Shown: positions 42,219-50,972, counted from the first letter of the stretch. The stretch is 64,000 nucleotides of DNA from Bradyrhizobium centrolobii (GCF_001641635.1 NZ_LUUB01000109.1:312-64311), one strand, 5' to 3'. Program-made: numbers and translations. The notes: generated from the sequence alone by a model not told the origin.

Positions 42219-43259
42219 ATGGAAGCCGTGACCAAGACGCCGGAACGCGAAGCGTTCTACCGGAAGATCGACGGCGAAAATCTCACCGCACTCTGGACGG
42301 TGATGAGCGACCTGATCACGCCGGAGCCGAAGAGCGCCTGCCGGCCACACTTATGGAAGTTCGACGTCATCCGCGACTACATGACCGAAGCCGGCAAGCT
42401 GATCACGGCCAAGGAGGCCGAGCGGCGCGTACTGGTCCTGGAAAATCCGGGCCTGCGCGGGCAATCCAAGATCACGACGTCGCTCTACGCCGGCGTGCAA
42501 ATGGTGGTGCCCGGCGACGTCGCGCCCGCCCACCGGCACAGCCAATCGGCGCTGCGCTTCGTGCTCGAGGGCAAGGGCGCCCACACCGCAGTCGACGGCG
42601 AGCGCGCCGCCATGGAGCCCGGCGACTTCATCATCACGCCGTCGATGACCTGGCACGATCACTCCAACGAGACGAGTGAGCCGATGTTCTGGCTCGACGG
42701 CCTCGACATCCCGCTGGTGCAGTTCTTCGACTGCTCCTTCGCGGAAGGATCGAAGGAGGACCAGCAGAAGATCACGAAGCCCGCCGGCGACAGCTTTGCG
42801 CGCTACGGCCACAATCTGCTGCCGGTCGATGTGAAGCGGAATTCGAAGACCTCGCCGATCTTCAGCTATCCCTATGCCTACACCCGCGAAGCGCTGGAGA
42901 AGGCCAAGGCGCGCGAGGAGTGGGACGCCTGCCACGGCTTGAAGCTGAAGTTCAGCAATCCCGAGACCGGCGATTTCGCGATGCCGACCATCGGCACCTT
43001 CATCCAGCTCCTGCCGAAGGGTTTTGCGACCGCACGCTATCGCTCGACCGATGCGACCGTGTTCTGCCCGATCGAGGGCAAGGGGCGCACCCGCATCGGC
43101 GAAGCGACCTTCGAATGGGGCCCGCGCGACCTGTTCGTGGTGCCGAGCTGGCACTGGGTCACACATGAGGCCGACACGGATGCCGTGCTGTTCAGCTTCT
43201 CCGACCGTCCGGTTCAGCAGAAGCTCGACCTGTTCCGCGAGGATCGCGGGAACGCGTGA
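42219..43259 (+). CDS. Gentisate 1,2-dioxygenase
   Basis: This 346-residue bicupin cleaves gentisate (2,5-dihydroxybenzoate) to maleylpyruvate with Fe(II) and oxygen. The N-terminal cupin holds the metal-binding residues in APAHRHSQSALRFVLEG (two His), with the second motif PGDFIITPSMTWHDHSNE supplying a further His. The C-terminal cupin (about 250-340) is degenerate at the metal site, as usual for this enzyme. Length and motif order match gentisate dioxygenases. A caggagg site precedes the ATG, and a putative MarR operator lies just upstream. It acts after the CoA-dependent hydroxylase module and before the maiA product. Confidence 0.9.
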   Translation: MEAVTKTPEREAFYRKIDGENLTALWTVMSDLITPEPKSACRPHLWKFDVIRDYMTEAGKLITAKEAERRVLVLENPGLRGQSKITTSLYAGVQMVVPGDVAPAHRHSQSALRFVLEGKGAHTAVDGERAAMEPGDFIITPSMTWHDHSNETSEPMFWLDGLDIPLVQFFDCSFAEGSKEDQQKITKPAGDSFARYGHNLLPVDVKRNSKTSPIFSYPYAYTREALEKAKAREEWDACHGLKLKFSNPETGDFAMPTIGTFIQLLPKGFATARYRSTDATVFCPIEGKGRTRIGEATFEWGPRDLFVVPSWHWVTHEADTDAVLFSFSDRPVQQKLDLFREDRGNA

Positions 43260-43287
43260 GGCTTGCGCGGCTTGCTTCACCTTCGGT

Positions 43288-43450
43288 GTCGTCCCGGCGA
43301 AGGCCGTGAGCCCCGCGCGAGCGCTTGCGCTCGTCGCGATAACCCCAGGGAGCAGTTTGGCGAAGGCTCGAAGTCAAACCTTCGCCGGTACGAACACCGC
43401 CCTTACTCGATCGATCACGCGGTATGGGTCCCGGCCTTCGCCGGGACGAC
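43288..43450. repeat. Dispersed palindromic repeat, family B copy 4
   Basis: It runs from gtcgtcccggcgaaggcc to ggccttcgccgggacgac, with the ataaccccagggagcagttt block and an extra palindrome gcgcgagcgcttgcgctcg. It lies between the convergent gentisate dioxygenase and ABC permease genes. Confidence 0.8.
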
Positions 43451-43483
43451 GGTGGAGGTTTTGGCGCGCGTCTCCATCCACAT

Positions 43484-43563
43484 CGTCATTGCGAGCGAAG
43501 CGAAGCAATCCAGAATCTTTCCGCGGAGACAGTCTGGATTGCTTCGCTGCGCTCGCAATGACG
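43484..43563. repeat. Inverted repeat, family C
   Basis: cgtcattgcgagcgaagcga at 43484 and its inverse ending cgcaatgacg at 43563 form a long stem of about 30 bp with a ttccgcgg-centred loop. Sequence of this kind is widespread in alphaproteobacterial genomes. Together with family B copy 4 it fills the 313-bp gap between convergent genes, and nothing else is seen there. Confidence 0.8.
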
Positions 43564-43572
43564 GAGAATGCT

Positions 43573-44397
43573 TCACCGCCAGTGCAGCAGTTTGGTCTCG
43601 AGAAGATTGATCACCTTCCCCACCGCCAATCCGAACACCGACAGGATCACCACGCCCGCGAGCAACTGATCCGTCTGCATGAGATTGCCGGCCTGGAGCA
43701 CGAAGGCGCCGATGCCGTACTGGGCGCCGATCATCTCGGCGCTGACGACCAGCAGCAGCGCGACCGAGGCAGTGATGCGGAAGCCGGCGAGGATCGAGGG
43801 CAGCGCGCCCGGCCAGATCACCTTCCGCACGATGGTCGCAAACGGCACGTTGAAACTCTGCGCCATGCGGATGAGGTTGCGCGGCACCGCATCGACGCCG
43901 CTATAGACCGAGATCGCGGTCGAGAAGAACACGCCGAGCGCAATGGTCGCGATCTTCGGCTCTTCGCCGATGCCGAGCCAGAGGATCAACAGCGGCAGCA
44001 GCGCGATCTTCGGGATCGGAAACAGCGCAGAGATGAAGGTGATGCCGACGCTGCGCGCGAGCCGGGACAGGCCGATGGCAAAGCCGACGGCCACGCCCGC
44101 CGCCGTCCCCAGCAGCCAGCCGACACCGATGCGAAGGAGAGAAGCGGACAGGTGCTGCCAGAGCGCGCCCGAGATCGCGAGCTCGTAGATCGCCCGCGCG
44201 ATTGCCGACGGCGCCGGCAGGAACAGCGGGTTGACGATTCCGGCACTGCCGGCCGCCTGCCACACCGCGATCACCAGCGCGAGCGCGATCCAGCCGCCAA
44301 AACGGCTGCTCGCCGGCACGAAGCCCGCGCCGCGGAAGCGGACGCGTCGCGTCGCTTCGTCTTTCGCCGGTATTTCCGTCGCCGCGCGATCAAGCAT
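43573..44397 (-). CDS. ABC transporter permease, NitT/TauT type
   Basis: This 274-residue membrane protein has about six helices and the SsuC-like cytosolic loop RNLIRMAQSFNVPFATIVRK (about 175-195), which contacts the ATPase. ISALFPIPKIALLPLLILWL (about 135-154) is another family landmark. The ATG at 44397 overlaps the end of the ATPase gene by eight bases; an upstream in-frame start would lie deeper inside that gene. It is the last gene of the oxidoreductase-SBP-ATPase-permease cluster. The substrate class is probably a small organic anion or sulfonate-like molecule, unresolved. Confidence 0.9.
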   Translation of the reverse strand: MLDRAATEIPAKDEATRRVRFRGAGFVPASSRFGGWIALALVIAVWQAAGSAGIVNPLFLPAPSAIARAIYELAISGALWQHLSASLLRIGVGWLLGTAAGVAVGFAIGLSRLARSVGITFISALFPIPKIALLPLLILWLGIGEEPKIATIALGVFFSTAISVYSGVDAVPRNLIRMAQSFNVPFATIVRKVIWPGALPSILAGFRITASVALLLVVSAEMIGAQYGIGAFVLQAGNLMQTDQLLAGVVILSVFGLAVGKVINLLETKLLHWR

Positions 44398-45163
44398 GTT
44401 GGACCTCGCGCTCGGCATCGATCGCCTCGTTGCGGATCAGCGACCAGATCTGGTTCTGAAGCGCGAGCAGCTTCTCGCGCGCAGCCGTCTCGCCGCGCGC
44501 CGCGCGCGTCATCGGCACGGTCACGACCTCGCGAATGCGCCCCGGCCGCCGCGACAGCACCACGATGCGGTCGGCGAGCCGCGCCGCCTCTTCGAGATTG
44601 TGCGTGACATAGACCGCGCCCATGCCGCCGTCGGCGAGCAGGCGAACGAAGTCTTCCATCAGGAGCTCGCGCGTCTGCGAATCCAATGCCGAGAGCGGCT
44701 CGTCCATGAGCAAGATGGCGGGACGCACCGCAAGCGCACGCGAAATGCCGACGCGCTGACGCATGCCGCCGGAGAGCTGCTTTGGATAAGTCTTGCGAAA
44801 ATCGCTGAGGCCCGTGCGGCGCAGGGCATCGTCGACCAGCGCGCGGCGCTCAGCGGGCGAGAGCTGGGTGTGCAGCAGCGGGAATTCGACATTCTCCTCC
44901 ACCGTGGCCCAGGGCAGCAGCGCAAAATCCTGGAACACGAAGGTCAGCGGATTGAGACTGTCCGCCGGCGGCGCCCCGCGCAGCTCGGGCGCGCCCGACG
45001 TCGGCTGCAGCAGTCCGCCGAGGATCGACAAGAGCGTGCTCTTGCCGCAGCCCGACGGCCCGACGATCGCCACCACCTCGCCTGCGCTAACCGTGAACGA
45101 GATGTCGTCGAGCACGGCAAGGTCGCCGAAGCGGTGGCTGATGTGGTTGGCGATCAGGTCCAT
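44390..45163 (-). CDS. ABC transporter ATP-binding protein, NitT/TauT type
   Basis: This 257-residue ATPase shows Walker A GPSGCGKSTLLSILGG, Q-loop FQDFALLPWATV, signature LSGGMRQRVGISRAL, Walker B ILLMDEPLSALD and switch YVTHNLEEAARLAD. The start at 45163 (MDLIANHISHRFG) is preferred, because the longer frame upstream reads through a family A repeat. It powers the permease encoded next. A palindromic repeat separates it from the binding-protein gene, which may give the two proteins different expression levels. Confidence 0.92.
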   Translation of the reverse strand: MDLIANHISHRFGDLAVLDDISFTVSAGEVVAIVGPSGCGKSTLLSILGGLLQPTSGAPELRGAPPADSLNPLTFVFQDFALLPWATVEENVEFPLLHTQLSPAERRALVDDALRRTGLSDFRKTYPKQLSGGMRQRVGISRALAVRPAILLMDEPLSALDSQTRELLMEDFVRLLADGGMGAVYVTHNLEEAARLADRIVVLSRRPGRIREVVTVPMTRAARGETAAREKLLALQNQIWSLIRNEAIDAEREVQHA

Positions 45164-45187
45164 TCTGTCTCGTCTATTTTCTGCTCC

Positions 45188-45267
45188 GTCGTTCCGGGAT
45201 GGTCCGTAGGACCAGACCCGGAACCTCGAGATTCCGGGTTCGATGCTTCGCATCGCCCCGGAATGAC
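45188..45267. repeat. Inverted repeat, family A copy 4, inside an operon
   Basis: gtcgttccggga at 45188 and ccccggaatgac ending 45267 are the outer arms, with inner acccggaa/attccgggt and cgatgcttcgcatcg palindromes. It begins eight bases after the stop of the binding-protein gene and ends before the ATPase start, both minus strand. Confidence 0.8.
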
Positions 45268-45274
45268 GAAATCA

Positions 45275-46279
45275 TCAATCCGCCTTCACAAAATCCTTGG
45301 CGATGATCGCATTCGCATCAAAGCCCTTGTCGGCAAAGCCCTGCTCCTGCAGCCATTTGATCTGGTTGTCGACATTCTTCACGTCGAGCTTGCCGTCCGG
45401 ATCGATATAGGCGCAGTTGCCGACCACCTGCTCGACCGGCAGGTTGGTGTATTTCGCGATGATCTCCAAGAGCGGCTTGGTCTTGTCGTTGATCGGCGCG
45501 ACGCCGTCCTTCATCGCGGCGAGGATGACGTCGTGATATTCGCGGTCGGCCTTGGCGAGCGCGCCGAGCAGCTTTGTCACCAGCACCTTGTTGGTCAGCG
45601 TCTTCGGCGAGGCGAACACGGCGCCCAACTGCCAGGGCGTCTCGTCGCCGACCCAGCCCAGAAACTTTGCGCCGCCTTCATCCATCAGCTTTCGCGCGGT
45701 GGAGATCGGAAGCAGCGCGGCATCGACGGTCTCGCCCTTCAGCGCGGCAGCCGCATTCGACAGCGATTGCAGCGGCACGATCTTCACGTCCGCGAGCTTG
45801 AAGCCGTATTTGTCGGCGAGCAGCCCCAGCGAATAGTGGAAGGAGGAGCCGACCTGCGTCACCGCCACGCGCTTGCCCGCGAGGTCCTTCGGCGTCTTCA
45901 GCCCGGCCGCGTAGGCGTTGTTGCTGGCGAAATAGCCGATCAGGGGATAGCCGGCCTTCTCCCGGCTCATGCCGCCGATCACCTTCAGCGTGCCCTTGCC
46001 GGCGAGATTATAGAGACCGGCGGTGAAGGCGGTCACGCCGAAATCGACGTCACCCGAAGTGGTGGCGACCGCGATCGGCTGCGCCGCATCGAAGAATTTC
46101 AACTCGACGTCGAGACCGGCCTCGCGAAAATAGCCCTTGTCCTGCGCGATGAAGACGGGCGCGGACGACGACAGGCGGAGCACGCCGATCTTGGCCTTCA
46201 GCATGTCGTCGGCCCGCGCCGTGCCCATCGCCATGATCGCCAACAGGCCCGCAAGTGCGAACCGCGCAATCCCGATCAT
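45275..46279 (-). CDS. NitT/TauT-type periplasmic substrate-binding protein
   Basis: This 334-residue protein has a signal peptide (MIGIARFALAGLLAIMAM ... ARAD) and an SsuA/TauA-like fold: IGVLRLSSSAPVFIAQDKGY, FREAGLDVELKFFDAAQ, and the AVATTSGDVDFGVTAFTAG ligand loop, with GKRVAVTQVGSSFHYSLG in the second lobe. It delivers its ligand to the permease and ATPase encoded downstream. The oxidoreductase gene lies 35 bp upstream on the same strand, and a LysR gene is divergent from the whole unit. The ligand is unknown; sulfonates, aromatic acids or pyrimidine-like compounds are all possible for the family. Confidence 0.88.
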   Translation of the reverse strand: MIGIARFALAGLLAIMAMGTARADDMLKAKIGVLRLSSSAPVFIAQDKGYFREAGLDVELKFFDAAQPIAVATTSGDVDFGVTAFTAGLYNLAGKGTLKVIGGMSREKAGYPLIGYFASNNAYAAGLKTPKDLAGKRVAVTQVGSSFHYSLGLLADKYGFKLADVKIVPLQSLSNAAAALKGETVDAALLPISTARKLMDEGGAKFLGWVGDETPWQLGAVFASPKTLTNKVLVTKLLGALAKADREYHDVILAAMKDGVAPINDKTKPLLEIIAKYTNLPVEQVVGNCAYIDPDGKLDVKNVDNQIKWLQEQGFADKGFDANAIIAKDFVKAD

Positions 46280-46313
46280 CCCGTGTCCTCCGTCGTTATT
46301 CTCTTGCAGTCCG

Positions 46314-47678
46314 TTACAGCCCCTCGGGCACGGGCTGGTCCCGCCCGATGAAAGCGCCCTGTTGTTTCAACGTTTCCTGCAATTTTTCAACCGGGATGTC
46401 ACGCGGGATCCGGTTTCCAGAGAGCGCCAGCGCCGCCGCGGAACCGGCTGCCTCGCCCATCACGAAACAGGCACCGGAGACCCGCGCCGCCGACTGGCCC
46501 TCATGGGTCATCGAGGCGCAGCGGCCGGCGACCAGCAGATTGTCGACGCCTTCGGGCACCAGCATGCGGTAGGGCAGCTCGTTGTAGCCGCGCGACTCCG
46601 GGATCGGCGGGAAGGTGAAGACGACGTCGCCGGGAACATGGGCCTCGATCGGCCAGCCATTGACGCCGATGGAATCCTCGAACGAGGCACAGCCGAGCAC
46701 GTCCTCACCGCTGAGCTGATAGCCGCCCTTGATGCGACGGGTCTCGCGGATGCCGAGCTGCGGCGGCAGGTCGACGATGTAGGACTTTTCGAAGCCTGGC
46801 ACGGTGCGCAAGAATTCGAACGCGGCAAGCGCCTGCTTGCGGCCCTCGATCTCGCCGCGGGTGAGATCGTCGGGCTCGATGCCGTTGATGGCATGGCCGT
46901 CCTCGCGCGCGACCTGCGTGAAATTCACCCGCCATTCAATGCCCGACTTCTGCGGCCGCACGATCGCGCTTTTGCGCGGGAATTTGTGCGTGCCGGCGGC
47001 GATTGCCTTCTCCATCAGTTGCGGGATGGTCCGCCAGGCATCGCCCGCCTTCTCCGGATCGATGCCGTTGAGGCGGAGCATCATCGACGGGTAAAGCGGA
47101 TGCCCATGCTCGTCGCCGACCTCGAACGGCGCACCGGCCCAGGCCGCGAGATCGCCGTCGCCGGAGCAGTCGATGAAGATCTCGGCGCGCACCGCCTGCC
47201 GACCGGCCTTGGTCTCGACCATCAGCGCGTCGATGCGGCGATCGTCGCCCATCACCACGCCGGCGCCGAGGGCATGGAAGAGGATATGCACCTTGTGACT
47301 TGCAAGCAGTTCGTCGGCCGCGATCTTGTAGGCGGCGGTGTCATAGGCCTGGGCAAAGACCTTGCCGAGGATCAGATGCGGCGCGTTCAGACCGTTCAAC
47401 AGATCGATCCGCGCCAGGAGCTCGGACGCCATGCCCTGCACCAGCCGATGGGCCTTGCCGTAGACATTGCCGTGCAGACCGCAGAAATTGGTGACGCCGG
47501 CGGCGGTGCCCATGCCGCCGAGAAAGCCGTAGCGCTCGATCAGCAGCGTCCGCCGCCCCGCGAGCGCCGCAGACGCTGCCGCCACGATGCCGGCCGGTCC
47601 GCCGCCGAGCACGACGACTTCATATTCGCCGTAGAGCGGCACCTGGCGTGCCGGTTCCTCGATCGTCGTGGCCCGCAT
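46314..47678 (-). CDS. FAD-dependent oxidoreductase (FAD_oxidored family)
   Basis: This 454-residue flavoprotein shows VVVLGGGPAGIVAAASAALA near the N-terminus and the ERYGFLGGMGTAAGVTNFCG segment typical of the FAD_oxidored family. FIDCSGDGDLAAWAGAPFE lies mid-chain, and AGRCASMTHEGQSAARVSG lies near the C-terminus. Its reaction is unknown. The ATG at 47678 follows caggac by six bases; an upstream TTG is unlikely. It is transcribed with the SBP/ATPase/permease genes and may oxidise the imported substrate. The divergent LysR gene (112 bp away) is its likely regulator. Confidence 0.85.
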   Translation of the reverse strand: MRATTIEEPARQVPLYGEYEVVVLGGGPAGIVAAASAALAGRRTLLIERYGFLGGMGTAAGVTNFCGLHGNVYGKAHRLVQGMASELLARIDLLNGLNAPHLILGKVFAQAYDTAAYKIAADELLASHKVHILFHALGAGVVMGDDRRIDALMVETKAGRQAVRAEIFIDCSGDGDLAAWAGAPFEVGDEHGHPLYPSMMLRLNGIDPEKAGDAWRTIPQLMEKAIAAGTHKFPRKSAIVRPQKSGIEWRVNFTQVAREDGHAINGIEPDDLTRGEIEGRKQALAAFEFLRTVPGFEKSYIVDLPPQLGIRETRRIKGGYQLSGEDVLGCASFEDSIGVNGWPIEAHVPGDVVFTFPPIPESRGYNELPYRMLVPEGVDNLLVAGRCASMTHEGQSAARVSGACFVMGEAAGSAAALALSGNRIPRDIPVEKLQETLKQQGAFIGRDQPVPEGL

Positions 47679-47790
47679 GGCGCGTCCTGCTCCCAAAATC
47701 CTTTGCTTGAGCCCGACTATGAATTAACGCGGGCAGCGCTACAATCCACCAAAATATGCGATCAGCTTTCGCGAATCGAGAAAGGTCGAG

Positions 47791-48675
47791 ATGGACATCC
47801 TGGTGAACCTTCAGGCGTTCCTCGCCACCGCTGATACGGCCGGCTTCTCCGCCGCCGCGCGAAAGCTGGGCGTCTCGACCTCGGTGGTCGCCAAGCGCGT
47901 CACGCAATTGGAGGCGCGGATCGGCACGCCGCTGTTTCACCGCTCGACCCGCCAGTTGCGGCTCACCGAAGCCGGACAGCGCTATGTGCATCGCGCGCGC
48001 GGCGTCGTGGCTGACGCCACCGACCTGCTGTCGCGCATGGGCGAGAAGGGCCACGATCTCGTCGATCATCTGCGCATCAAGGCGCCGACCTCGCTCACCG
48101 TGGCGCGGCTCGCCGATGCCTTCAGTGCGTTCCAGACGCAGAACCCGCGGCTCAAACTCGAAATCGTGCTGATCGATCGCCCCGTCGATCCCGTCACCGA
48201 AGGTTTTGATATCGCCATAGGTGCCTTCCCGCATTCGTTTGGCGGCGTGGTCGACGAGCCGTTGTGTCCGCTGAAGCGGCTGCTCTGCGCTTCACCCGCC
48301 TACCTGAAGAAGCACGGCACGCCAAAGCATCCGCGCGACCTCGTCGATCATCGCTGCCTCAGCTTTCTGCCGACGGGACCGGAGTGGATTTTTGACGGAC
48401 CGCGCGGCCGCATCAGCATCCAGGTCAGCCCGCTGCTCTCCTCAAACGAAGGACATGTGCTGGCGCGCAGCGCGATCGCCGGCAACGGCGTCGCGCTGAT
48501 CTCGCATTATCTCGTCGCGGACGCGTTGCGCGACGGCACGCTCAAGGCGGTGCTGCGCGATTTTCCGATTCCCGAGCTGTGGGTGAAAGCCACCATCCCC
48601 GAGCGGCGCCGCAACGCAGCCGCGGTGCAGGCGCTGCTCACCCTGCTCAAGACGTCGCTCGCAGCGGCGCTGTGA
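47791..48675 (+). CDS. LysR-family transcriptional regulator
   Basis: This 294-residue regulator has an N-terminal winged helix-turn-helix (FSAAARKLGVSTSVVAKRVTQLEARIGTPL, quoted here only as residues about 18-48) and a C-terminal effector-binding domain with VTEGFDIAIGAFPHSFGG and ARSAIAGNGVALISHYLVAD. It is divergent from the FAD oxidoreductase-ABC transporter operon, the classic arrangement for a LysR activator of the neighbouring operon responding to its substrate. An aaagg precedes the ATG. The effector is unknown. Confidence 0.9.
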   Translation: MDILVNLQAFLATADTAGFSAAARKLGVSTSVVAKRVTQLEARIGTPLFHRSTRQLRLTEAGQRYVHRARGVVADATDLLSRMGEKGHDLVDHLRIKAPTSLTVARLADAFSAFQTQNPRLKLEIVLIDRPVDPVTEGFDIAIGAFPHSFGGVVDEPLCPLKRLLCASPAYLKKHGTPKHPRDLVDHRCLSFLPTGPEWIFDGPRGRISIQVSPLLSSNEGHVLARSAIAGNGVALISHYLVADALRDGTLKAVLRDFPIPELWVKATIPERRRNAAAVQALLTLLKTSLAAAL

Positions 48676-48744
48676 GGCGCTTGTCGCGCCGTTGTCACGA
48701 GATGGCGGTTGCTCTCGATCCGCAGACCTGAAAGAAGTGCGACC

Positions 48745-49017
48745 ATGGATTCGACGCTTCTGAAATTCGTTCTGCCTGCCCTGATCATTCTCGGAATCTC
48801 CGCCGGCCCCGCCGTGGCGCTGGAGCAGAGCTGCCGCTTCATCCAGGCCAAGGCCGATCGCGAGGCCTGCTACAAGCGCCAGGAGGAAGAACTGGCCGCG
48901 AGGCGCAAGCCCGCTCCGCCGGCCGACGAGAGCAAGACGCTCGAGTCGCTCCACCAGATGCGCCAGGACGACGAAGCCGTTTACCGCAGCATCCACAGCA
49001 TCTGCCGCGGCTGCTGA
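48745..49017 (+). CDS. Small exported hypothetical protein
   Basis: This 90-residue protein has a signal peptide (MDSTLLKFVLPALIILGISAG ... AVA-LE, trimmed to its main hydrophobic run at residues 6-20). A highly charged helical mature region contains QAKADREACYKRQEEEL, with four Cys in all (QSCRF, REACYK, SICRGC). The pattern suggests a periplasmic protein stabilised by disulfides. The ATG at 48745 is preferred over an upstream one, because the signal peptide then starts at once and aaagaag lies upstream. No family is recognised. It lies between LysR and crotonase genes. Confidence 0.65.
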   Translation: MDSTLLKFVLPALIILGISAGPAVALEQSCRFIQAKADREACYKRQEEELAARRKPAPPADESKTLESLHQMRQDDEAVYRSIHSICRGC

Positions 49018-49030
49018 AGCGGCGTCACGC

Positions 49031-49834
49031 TCAGGCCTTGAGCGGCCCCCAATTCGCCGCGCGCTTCTCGGCGAATGACGCCAGCCCTTCCGCGGCTTCC
49101 GCGCTCTGGCGCTTCAGCGAATGCAGGTGCACGAGCCGCGTGTAGGCGGCGTCATCCACCGCCATCCCGCCGAACGAGCTCTCCAGCGCGAGCCGCTTGG
49201 TCTCTGCCATCGCTTCCGGCCCGTTGGCGAGTAGTTGCTCGACCACCTTCGCGCCGGCAGCCTCCAGTTCGGCGAGCGGCACCACCTCATGGACGAGGCC
49301 GATGCGGCGGGCGTCCTCGGCGCCGAAACGCTCGCCGGTGAGCGCGTAGCGGCGCACCTGCCGCACGCCGATGGCGTCGCAGAGCTGCGGGATGATGATC
49401 GCGGCGGTCAGGCCCCAGCGCACCTCGGTGATCGAGAACAGCGCGTTGTCGGCGGCGATCACGACGTCGCAGGCTGCGATCACGCCGGTGCCGCCGCCGA
49501 AGCAGCCGCCCTGCACCAGCGCCACCGTCGGGATCGGCAGCGTGTTGAGCCGCTGCACCGCCTCGAAGGTCGCCCGGGACGCCGCCTCGTTCGCCTCGGC
49601 CGATTGCGGTCGCACGCTGTTGATCCATTTGAGGTCGGCACCGGCCTGGAAATGCTTGCCGCTGCCCCGGAGCACGACGACGCGGAGGCCGGGCTTCTTG
49701 CCGAGATCGTCCATGGCTGCAAGCACGCCCGCGATCAGCGCTCCGTCATAGGCGTTGTTGACCTCGGGGCGGTTCAGCGTGACAGTCGCGACCCCGCGTT
49801 CGTCGAGGGTCCACAGGACGGGGTTGGCGGTCAT
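49031..49834 (-). CDS. Enoyl-CoA hydratase/isomerase family (crotonase) enzyme
   Basis: This 267-residue crotonase shows the oxyanion-hole segments GKHFQAGADLKWINSV (about 62-77) and VQGGCFGGGTGVIAACDV (about 105-122), and the catalytic-Glu region FSITEVRWGLTAAIIIPQL, where the Glu of ITE is retained. Family members hydrate or isomerise enoyl-CoA esters; the ADLKW and CFGGGTG motifs are like methylglutaconyl- or isohexenylglutaconyl-CoA hydratases (leucine or terpenoid breakdown), but this is only a suggestion. The start at 49834 follows ggagga by six bases. It is divergent from the reductase gene at 49995. Confidence 0.88.
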   Translation of the reverse strand: MTANPVLWTLDERGVATVTLNRPEVNNAYDGALIAGVLAAMDDLGKKPGLRVVVLRGSGKHFQAGADLKWINSVRPQSAEANEAASRATFEAVQRLNTLPIPTVALVQGGCFGGGTGVIAACDVVIAADNALFSITEVRWGLTAAIIIPQLCDAIGVRQVRRYALTGERFGAEDARRIGLVHEVVPLAELEAAGAKVVEQLLANGPEAMAETKRLALESSFGGMAVDDAAYTRLVHLHSLKRQSAEAAEGLASFAEKRAANWGPLKA

Positions 49835-49994
49835 CGGCGATCCTCCGGTCATTTCGTTCGCCGCGCACTATGGCCGAGGCCACGCGCCCTGATCCATATC
49901 TTTCCGTGGTGGGGCGGTCGCGCCCATCGCATGGCGGGTTGTGTCATGCTGGTGCCGTGCGGCAGCCAACGGATTAGGGTCGGGACATCACACC

Positions 49995-50969
49995 ATGCGC
50001 ATTTGCATTTTCGGCGCGGGCGCCGTCGGCAGCCATCTTGCGGTACGGCTGGCGCGCGCCGGCCATGAGGTCTCATGCGTGATGCGCGGCGCGCATCTCG
50101 AAGCGGTGCGCGCAGGCGGCCTCAAGCTGCGCGTCGGCGATTCCGAGGTCAGTGCCAAGGTGAACGCCTCCGGCGATCCGGCCCAGCTCGGCCCGCAGGA
50201 CGTCGTGATCAGCACGCTGAAGGCGACCGCGCTTCAGGGGCTGATCGCCGGCCTCAAGCCGTTGCTCCAGGACGACACCGCGATCGTCTTTGCCCAGAAC
50301 GGAATTCCCTGGTGGTACGGTATCGGCCTGCCGCCGCGGCACCCCACCCCGCCCGACATCGCATTTCTCGATCCGGGCGGACGGCTGCGGGCCTGCATAG
50401 CCAAGGAGCGGATCATTGGCGGGGTGATCTTCTCCTCCAACGAGGTGGTCGCGCCGGGCGTCGTCCAGAACCTCACGCCGGACCGCAACCGCCTGCTGAT
50501 CGGCGAATGCGACGACCGCAATTGCGAGCGCATCACCAAACTGCGCGGCGTCCTGAACGACGCACGGCTGGAATCGCCGAAGGTGGCCGAGATCCGCGAA
50601 GCGATCTGGTCAAAGCTATTGACCAACATGTCGCTGTCGGTGCTGTGCCTGCTCACCGGCCAGACCGCGCGCGGCGTCCGCGACGACCCCGCCTTTGCCG
50701 AGCTCATTCCGCGGATGCTGAACGAGGCCAACGATATCGCGCAGCACTTCATCCCCGAGGTCAAGCGCGTGACGCGCAGCGGTCCCGCGCCCAACCACAA
50801 GCCGTCGTTGCTCCAGGATTACGAGCTCGGCCGCGCCATGGAGATCGACGTGCTGGTGAAGGCGCCCGCGGCCTTCGCTCGCGCCGCCGGCCTGTCGACA
50901 CCGACGCTCGACCTGATCGCCGCGCTCGCGATCCAGAAGGCGCGCGACAAGGGGCTCTACGCCGCCTGA
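49995..50969 (+). CDS. 2-dehydropantoate 2-reductase family protein
   Basis: This 324-residue NADPH-dependent reductase begins MRICIFGAGAVGSHLAVRLA (GxGxxG at 7-12). It has the family residues VISTLKATAL, FAQNGIPWWYGIG (N of the NG pair) and the catalytic-Lys helix REAIWSKLLTNMSLSVLC. The C-terminal ApbA/PanE domain ends with MEIDVLVKAPAAFARAAG. It reduces ketopantoate or another 2-ketoacid; several paralogs of this family are not involved in CoA synthesis. The ATG at 49995 is chosen because the Rossmann fold starts there. It ends three bases before the stop of the convergent alpha/beta hydrolase gene. Confidence 0.9.
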   Translation: MRICIFGAGAVGSHLAVRLARAGHEVSCVMRGAHLEAVRAGGLKLRVGDSEVSAKVNASGDPAQLGPQDVVISTLKATALQGLIAGLKPLLQDDTAIVFAQNGIPWWYGIGLPPRHPTPPDIAFLDPGGRLRACIAKERIIGGVIFSSNEVVAPGVVQNLTPDRNRLLIGECDDRNCERITKLRGVLNDARLESPKVAEIREAIWSKLLTNMSLSVLCLLTGQTARGVRDDPAFAELIPRMLNEANDIAQHFIPEVKRVTRSGPAPNHKPSLLQDYELGRAMEIDVLVKAPAAFARAAGLSTPTLDLIAALAIQKARDKGLYAA

Positions 50970-50972
50970 GCC

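Noticed and set aside
44231..46351. A 706-codon plus-strand open frame across the third ABC transporter cluster
   Set aside because: It runs antisense through permease, ATPase and binding-protein genes with intact catalytic motifs, and shows no recognisable domain.
46137..47834. A 565-codon plus-strand open frame opposite the FAD oxidoreductase
   Set aside because: The opposite strand encodes a well-formed flavoprotein; this frame is Arg/His/Asp-rich without motifs.
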